The position numbers and the translations under genes were made by a program. Shown here piece after piece: positions 60,622-64,000 of a DNA stretch of 64,000 bases; the stretch's first letter is position 1; the number at the start of each line of letters is the position of its first letter. The notes beneath the pieces are model-generated. The model was not told where the DNA came from. It searched no databases and was given only the letters and a program-made list of their open reading frames with translations. This DNA is from an uncultured Eubacteriales bacterium. Its GTDB lineage: Bacteria > Bacillota > Clostridia > Oscillospirales > Acutalibacteraceae. The stretch lies in contig CAKTEU010000008.1 in NCBI GenBank assembly GCA_934552855.1, forward strand, positions 7,128-71,127. Reading direction: 5' to 3'.

Positions 60622-61437
60622 ATGGAAAATTTCAGTTTCAAATCAAAATACGGTTTTGACGATCTTTGCAAAATCATGACCGTTCTGCGTGCTCCCGGCG
60701 GCTGCCCGTGGGATATTGAGCAGACTCACGAAAGCATCAAAAAATCCTTCATTGAAGAGACTTATGAGGTTATTGAAGCAATCAATAAAAACGATAAAGC
60801 CCTTCTTTGCGAAGAACTCGGCGACGTTTTGCTTCAGGTTGTTTTCCATGCGGAAATGGAGCGTGAACAGGGTTCGTTTGACATAAACGACGTTTGCGAC
60901 GGAATCTGCAAAAAGCTGATTGAGCGTCACCCTCATGTTTTCGTTTCCGACAGTGCGGAAACACCGGCCGAAGTTCTTGTCAAATGGGATGAAATCAAAT
61001 TCAAGTCGAAGGGTCAGAAATCACAGGGCGATTCAATGAAGGCCGTTCCGATTGAACTTCCGGCTCTTATGAGGGCGCAAAAGCTTCAAAGCAAGGCGAA
61101 AAAGGCCGGCTTTGACTGGGATGAAGCCGATGGAGCTTTCACTGTGCTGAAAAGCGAAATTGTGGAACTTGAAGAAGCGTATAAAGCCGGAAAGAAAGAG
61201 AATATTGAAGACGAGTTCGGCGATGTTCTTTTTTCTGCGGTCAATGTTTCACGCTTTCTTGATTTGGACAGCGAAGAAGCACTGACGAAAGCGAGCAACA
61301 AGTTTCTTGAAAGATATCTCATTGTTGAAAAACTTGCAAAAGAGCGAAACATCAACATGAAGGAAACGCCGATTGAAGAACTGGACAAGCTTTGGATTGA
61401 GGCTAAAAAAATCATTGCCGAAGAAAAGGCGAAATAA
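60622..61437 (+). CDS. mazG: Nucleoside triphosphate pyrophosphohydrolase MazG (YabN C-terminal part)
   Basis: 271 residues with two MazG repeats, each with the EExxE-type metal motif (EETYEVIEAINKND, CEELGDVLLQVVFHAEM; and IVELEEAYKAG, DEFGDVLFSAVNVSRFL). It hydrolyses non-canonical or excess NTPs. Bacillus YabN carries an additional N-terminal methylase domain that is absent here. Confidence 0.95.
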   Translation: MENFSFKSKYGFDDLCKIMTVLRAPGGCPWDIEQTHESIKKSFIEETYEVIEAINKNDKALLCEELGDVLLQVVFHAEMEREQGSFDINDVCDGICKKLIERHPHVFVSDSAETPAEVLVKWDEIKFKSKGQKSQGDSMKAVPIELPALMRAQKLQSKAKKAGFDWDEADGAFTVLKSEIVELEEAYKAGKKENIEDEFGDVLFSAVNVSRFLDLDSEEALTKASNKFLERYLIVEKLAKERNINMKETPIEELDKLWIEAKKIIAEEKAK

Positions 61438-61505
61438 TTTTTAATCCAATTAAGGCGTAAAAAGAAAGCGCACTTATGGAAAAATATATTTTTGGAGGAT
61501 TCACA

Positions 61506-61778
61506 ATGAATAAAACCGAATTGGTTGCTGCCGTTGCAGCGAAAGCAGAAATTTCTAAGAAAGACGCAGAAAAGGCTGTTGCAGCTGTTTTCGGCGCAGT
61601 TGAAGATGCACTTGTAAAAGGCGATAAGGTTCAGCTCATCGGCTTCGGCACTTTTGAAGTTAAGGAAAGAGCAGCAAGAACCGGCCACAACCCCAGAACA
61701 GGCGAAGCTGTTGAAATCGCCGCTTCAAAGGTTCCGTCCTTTAAAGCAGGCGCAGCTCTTAAGAACGCTGTTAAATAA
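61506..61778 (+). CDS. hup: HU-family DNA-binding protein
   Basis: 90 residues from the ATG 6 bp after GGAGGA (earlier in-frame ATG ignored). Begins [20 protein letters not shown] and carries the arm [21 protein letters not shown]. Nucleoid protein that bends DNA. It sits inside the yab cluster, between mazG and rqcP, and has its own terminator, which would allow much higher expression than the neighbours. Confidence 0.98.
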   Translation: MNKTELVAAVAAKAEISKKDAEKAVAAVFGAVEDALVKGDKVQLIGFGTFEVKERAARTGHNPRTGEAVEIAASKVPSFKAGAALKNAVK

Positions 61779-61792
61779 TTTTACTTGAAAGG

Positions 61793-61826
61793 TCGGGTTG
61801 CGGTTTTTGCAGCCCGATTTCTTTTA
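61793..61826 (+). terminator. Terminator after hup
   Basis: TCGGGTTGC (61793-61801) with GCAGCCCGA (61809-61817), one G-T pair, then a T-rich tract. Confidence 0.8.
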
Positions 61827-61861
61827 CTCCTCCGAAAAACAAATCAGAAAGGAAAACTTTT

Positions 61862-62101
61862 ATGCGACTTGATAAATATCTTAAAGTTTCACGCCTTATC
61901 AAAAGGCGCACCGTTGCCAACGAAGTTTGTGACGCAAAGCACGTTTCGGTCAACGGCAAAGTTGCCCGTGCGTCATACGACGTTAAGCAAGGGGACATCA
62001 TCGAAATTCAGATGGGCGAAAACAAAATAAAGGCCGAAGTCCTTGCTGTGACCGAATACGCAACAAAGGAAAATGCTTCGGCAATGTATAAGATTTTGTA
62101 A
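61862..62101 (+). CDS. rqcP: S4-domain RNA-binding protein RqcP
   Basis: 79 residues, essentially only an S4 domain: MRLDKYLKVSRLIKRRTVAN, very close to Bacillus RqcP (YabO) in the first 20 residues. RqcP works with RqcH in adding alanine tails to nascent chains on stalled 50S subunits. AGAAAGGA site. Confidence 0.93.
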   Translation: MRLDKYLKVSRLIKRRTVANEVCDAKHVSVNGKVARASYDVKQGDIIEIQMGENKIKAEVLAVTEYATKENASAMYKIL

Positions 62102-62125
62102 GCGTTTGACCGACTATAACAAAAA

Positions 62126-62160
62126 GGCCGCCGAAGTATTATCGGCGGTTATTTTTGTTT
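62126..62160 (+). terminator. Terminator after rqcP
   Basis: CCGCCGA (62128-62134) with TCGGCGG (62142-62148), extended by two G-T pairs, then a T-rich tract. Confidence 0.8.
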
Positions 62161-62216
62161 TTCTTACTGCATAGTAATTAACAAAAAGACATTTAAGCCG
62201 AACGGGAGGAACCGAT

Positions 62217-62495
62217 ATGCAGGAAGAATTTGAAAGAAAAGAGCCGCACAATCTTATCCTTGAAGACAGAAAAAAGCTCAAAATGACCGGTGTGACGGAT
62301 GTTGATTCTTTTGACGAATCAACCGTGATTGCGTACACTTCTGCGGGGGAGCTGACCATTGCGGGGGCAAAGCTTCACATCAACAGTCTTAACACCGAAA
62401 ACGGCGAGCTGACCGTTGAAGGAACAATAAATTCACTCACATATATTGACCAAACGCCGAAAAGCACCGGCTTTTTCGGAAAAATGTTCCGATGA
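62217..62495 (+). CDS. yabP: Sporulation protein YabP
   Basis: 92 residues with the YabP/YqfC family pattern: HNLILEDRKKLKMTGVTDVDSFDE, LTIAGAKLHINSLNTENGELTVEGTINSLTYID (in parts). Required for sporulation in Bacillus. Begins a new transcription unit after a terminator; GGGAGGA site. Overlaps yabQ by 4 bases. Confidence 0.95.
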   Translation: MQEEFERKEPHNLILEDRKKLKMTGVTDVDSFDESTVIAYTSAGELTIAGAKLHINSLNTENGELTVEGTINSLTYIDQTPKSTGFFGKMFR

Positions 62496-63031
62496 ATTAT
62501 TCCGAGCCGCTGCCCACGCAGCTTTATGACTTTTTGCTCTTTTTCGGATTCGGTTTTCTTGAAGGACTGCTTTTCAAGGCTGTTGAATTTATTCGTAAAA
62601 TTTTTAGTAACGGAAAGTATGCACTTTTGGTTCAAGATCTTTTTTTCTCGGTTCTTTCAACAATTTTGATGTTTGTTTTTCTTTTGGTTTATGCCGACGG
62701 AGAAGTGAGGTTCAATTTGATTGCCTCTTCTGCACTCGGCGCAGCGGTTTTCTTTTTTACATTCGGAAAGCCCATCGGAAAAGCACTTGATGTTTTTTCT
62801 TTGCTAATAAGAAAAATCGCTTCGGCTTTGGCGGCACCGTTTTTGTTTGCTTCAAAAAAGCTCAAATCATTTTTTGAAAAGCTTTTCGGAAGAACAAAAG
62901 AAAAATTCAACTCAATAGAGGCGAATAAAAAACTAAAAATTGATAAAACGAAAAACAAAGTGAAAAAATTTCAGAAAAAACCTGAGAAGAAGCGAAAAAA
63001 ACACTTGAAAAATTCGGCAAAATCGTTATAA
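62492..63031 (+). CDS. yabQ: Sporulation protein YabQ
   Basis: 179 residues: about four membrane helices in the first 110 residues (LYDFLLFFGFGFLEGLLF, VLSTILMFVFLLVYADGEVRFN), then a Lys-rich cytoplasmic tail with many KK pairs. YabQ localises to the outer forespore membrane and is needed for the cortex in Bacillus. The call rests on family pattern and synteny. Confidence 0.93.
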   Translation: MNYSEPLPTQLYDFLLFFGFGFLEGLLFKAVEFIRKIFSNGKYALLVQDLFFSVLSTILMFVFLLVYADGEVRFNLIASSALGAAVFFFTFGKPIGKALDVFSLLIRKIASALAAPFLFASKKLKSFFEKLFGRTKEKFNSIEANKKLKIDKTKNKVKKFQKKPEKKRKKHLKNSAKSL

Positions 63032-63075
63032 TAAGTAAGTATAGTTTTAAATAATTTTAGTTGGGGTGAATGACG

Positions 63076-63396
63076 TTGGCGGTTAAGCAATTTGTGCCTG
63101 CACAAAAAACAAAAAAAGTTCAAAAACACAGCGTTATTCTCTTCGTTCTTGTTGCCGCATTTGTTTGCCTTGCTGTTGTCGGATGTATTGTTAACTATGC
63201 CCATGCGGCGGACAACAACACCGAAGCGGCTCAGATGAGCCAAAAATGCGACGAGCTTAAAACAGAAAACGAGGAGCTTGAACGCTTTCTTGAAGATAAA
63301 AATCACGATGAATACTATGAAAAAATTGCCCGTGAACAATACGGCTATGCAAAGCCTGGCGAGCGTGTTTTCTATGATTCGTCGTATGGAAATTAA
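63076..63396 (+). CDS. divIC: Septum formation initiator DivIC/FtsB-like
   Basis: 106 residues from TTG 63076, which is 7 bp after GGGGTG; the in-frame ATG at 63070 would be 1 bp from that site. Basic N-terminus, one membrane helix (VILFVLVAAFVCLAVVGCIV), coiled coil (EAAQMSQKCDELKTENEELE) and the conserved YEKIAREQYGYAKPGERVFY. It forms the FtsL-DivIB-DivIC divisome complex. Confidence 0.93.
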   Translation: MAVKQFVPAQKTKKVQKHSVILFVLVAAFVCLAVVGCIVNYAHAADNNTEAAQMSQKCDELKTENEELERFLEDKNHDEYYEKIAREQYGYAKPGERVFYDSSYGN

Positions 63397-63419
63397 AACG
63401 CAGGAGGAAACAGCTTTAT

Positions 63420-63884
63420 ATGCTTGAAATCGGTCAAATTGTTGAGGGAAAAGTTACGGGACTCACTTCGTTCGGAGCTTTTGTCAGTCTGCCTGACGGA
63501 AAAAGCGGAATGGTTCATATTTCTGAGGTTTCAAACGCCTTTGTTAAAGAAATCAAAGACCATCTCACCGAAGGTCAAACCGTTAAGGTTAAAATTATCG
63601 GAATTACCGACGAAGGAAAAATCAGCCTTTCAATCAAAAAGGCAATGCCCGAAGAACAGCAGCCGCTGCGTGAGCAAAGACCTCGCCAAAACCGCCCTCA
63701 GCGTTCCCGTTCTGCAAACGTTTGGCAGGGTCAGCCTGAAAGAAAGGACCCTTCAACAATGTCTTTTGAGGATATGATGGCTCGTTTTAAACAGGTCAGC
63801 GACGAAAAAATCACCGACCTCAAACGTTCCGGCGAATCAAAACACGGCGGTGGGTATTCTCGCCGCGGCCGTGGAAACGGCTGA
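63420..63884 (+). CDS. yabR: S1-domain RNA-binding protein (YabR-like)
   Basis: 154 residues: S1 domain (1-75, VEGKVTGLTSFGAFVSLPDG, GMVHISEVSNAFVKEI, KISLSIKKA), then an Arg/Gln/Pro-rich linker and an RGG-like basic C-terminus. Corresponds to yabR/general stress protein 13 next to divIC. AGGAGGA site. Confidence 0.94.
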   Translation: MLEIGQIVEGKVTGLTSFGAFVSLPDGKSGMVHISEVSNAFVKEIKDHLTEGQTVKVKIIGITDEGKISLSIKKAMPEEQQPLREQRPRQNRPQRSRSANVWQGQPERKDPSTMSFEDMMARFKQVSDEKITDLKRSGESKHGGGYSRRGRGNG

Positions 63885-63926
63885 TACATATTTTGCTCAT
63901 TTGGGGCTGTCGCACTTGGCTTTTTG

Positions 63927-64000
63927 GCTCTATGTCAATAGTTGGGGTAAAAAGATAAAACAGAAATGTTTAGCAGTCGCCGTCAGGCGGCTGCTTTGTT
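63927..64000. mobile_element. Possible left end of an ISL3-family insertion sequence
   Basis: From 63927 the sequence begins GGCTCTATGTCAATAGTTGG, which resembles terminal repeats of ISL3-type elements (starting GG, with a TGTCAA core). No transposase is in view because the window ends. Recognised by memory only. Confidence 0.3.
63972..63997 (+). terminator. Hairpin at the right edge
   Basis: AGCAGTCGCC (63972-63981) pairs with GGCGGCTGCT (63986-63995), one G-T pair, followed by a short T-rich string. Either a terminator or part of the putative element end. Confidence 0.55.

Overview
The window looks like chromosome of an endospore-forming Gram-positive anaerobe of the Clostridia, most likely the Oscillospirales/Ruminococcaceae side (inference). 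The reasons are a V-type ATPase operon, spore genes (spmAB, yabP, yabQ, a SpoVB-like flippase), the Prp protease with an N-extended ribosomal protein L27, strong Shine-Dalgarno sites, consensus or extended -10 promoters, and the gene order flippase-mazG-hup-rqcP-yabP-yabQ-divIC-S1 protein, which follows Bacillus subtilis spoVT-yabMNOPQ-divIC-yabR with HU inserted. I saw no rRNA, tRNA or CRISPR array.

Layout. 0-2.4 kb: the 3' part of a parvulin foldase, and a convergent FkbM-type methyltransferase. 2.5-11.4 kb: a nine-gene V-ATPase operon (G-C-I-K-F-E-A-B-D). 11.4-18.3 kb: secreted beta-domain proteins, an aminoacyl-tRNA deacylase, spmAB, a zinc-ribbon/SH3 membrane protein and a GH2 glycosidase. 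18.3-23.7 kb: a Fur-family regulator with a zinc/manganese ABC transporter in which permease and binding protein are fused, an alpha/beta hydrolase and peptidase T. 23.7-27.7 kb (minus strand): two PepSY proteins flanking a two-component system. 27.8-32.5 kb: GH20 hexosaminidase and a divergent MBOAT/SGNH acylation pair. 32.5-36.4 kb: dut operon, tspO, and the L21-Prp-L27 operon with its leader. 36.6-38.4 kb: a compositionally different pair (lipoprotein, putative amidase) that looks acquired. 38.7-46.9 kb: a DUF2804 protein, the potABCD polyamine transporter with a long structured leader, a divergent DtxR/MntR-type regulator, and a secreted metallophosphatase. 47.0-58.8 kb: an acyltransferase/DUF6320 pair, then recQ, recJ, relA, dtd, an MBL hydrolase, hemZ and a nucleoside kinase. 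58.8-64 kb: the yab-divIC sporulation and division cluster, with a possible insertion-sequence end at the right edge.

The most interesting signals are regulatory. The two PepSY promoters share one operator geometry: two TAAT-type half-sites 11 bp apart, then exactly 10 bp to the -10. This suggests a response regulator controlling two flanking PepSY proteins. The potABCD transcript starts with a pseudoknot-capable domain followed by a U-run, a riboswitch- or attenuator-like layout. The spmA ribosome-binding site is buried in the 3' arm of an 18-bp terminator hairpin. The fused metal transporter lies behind a Fur-box-like operator.
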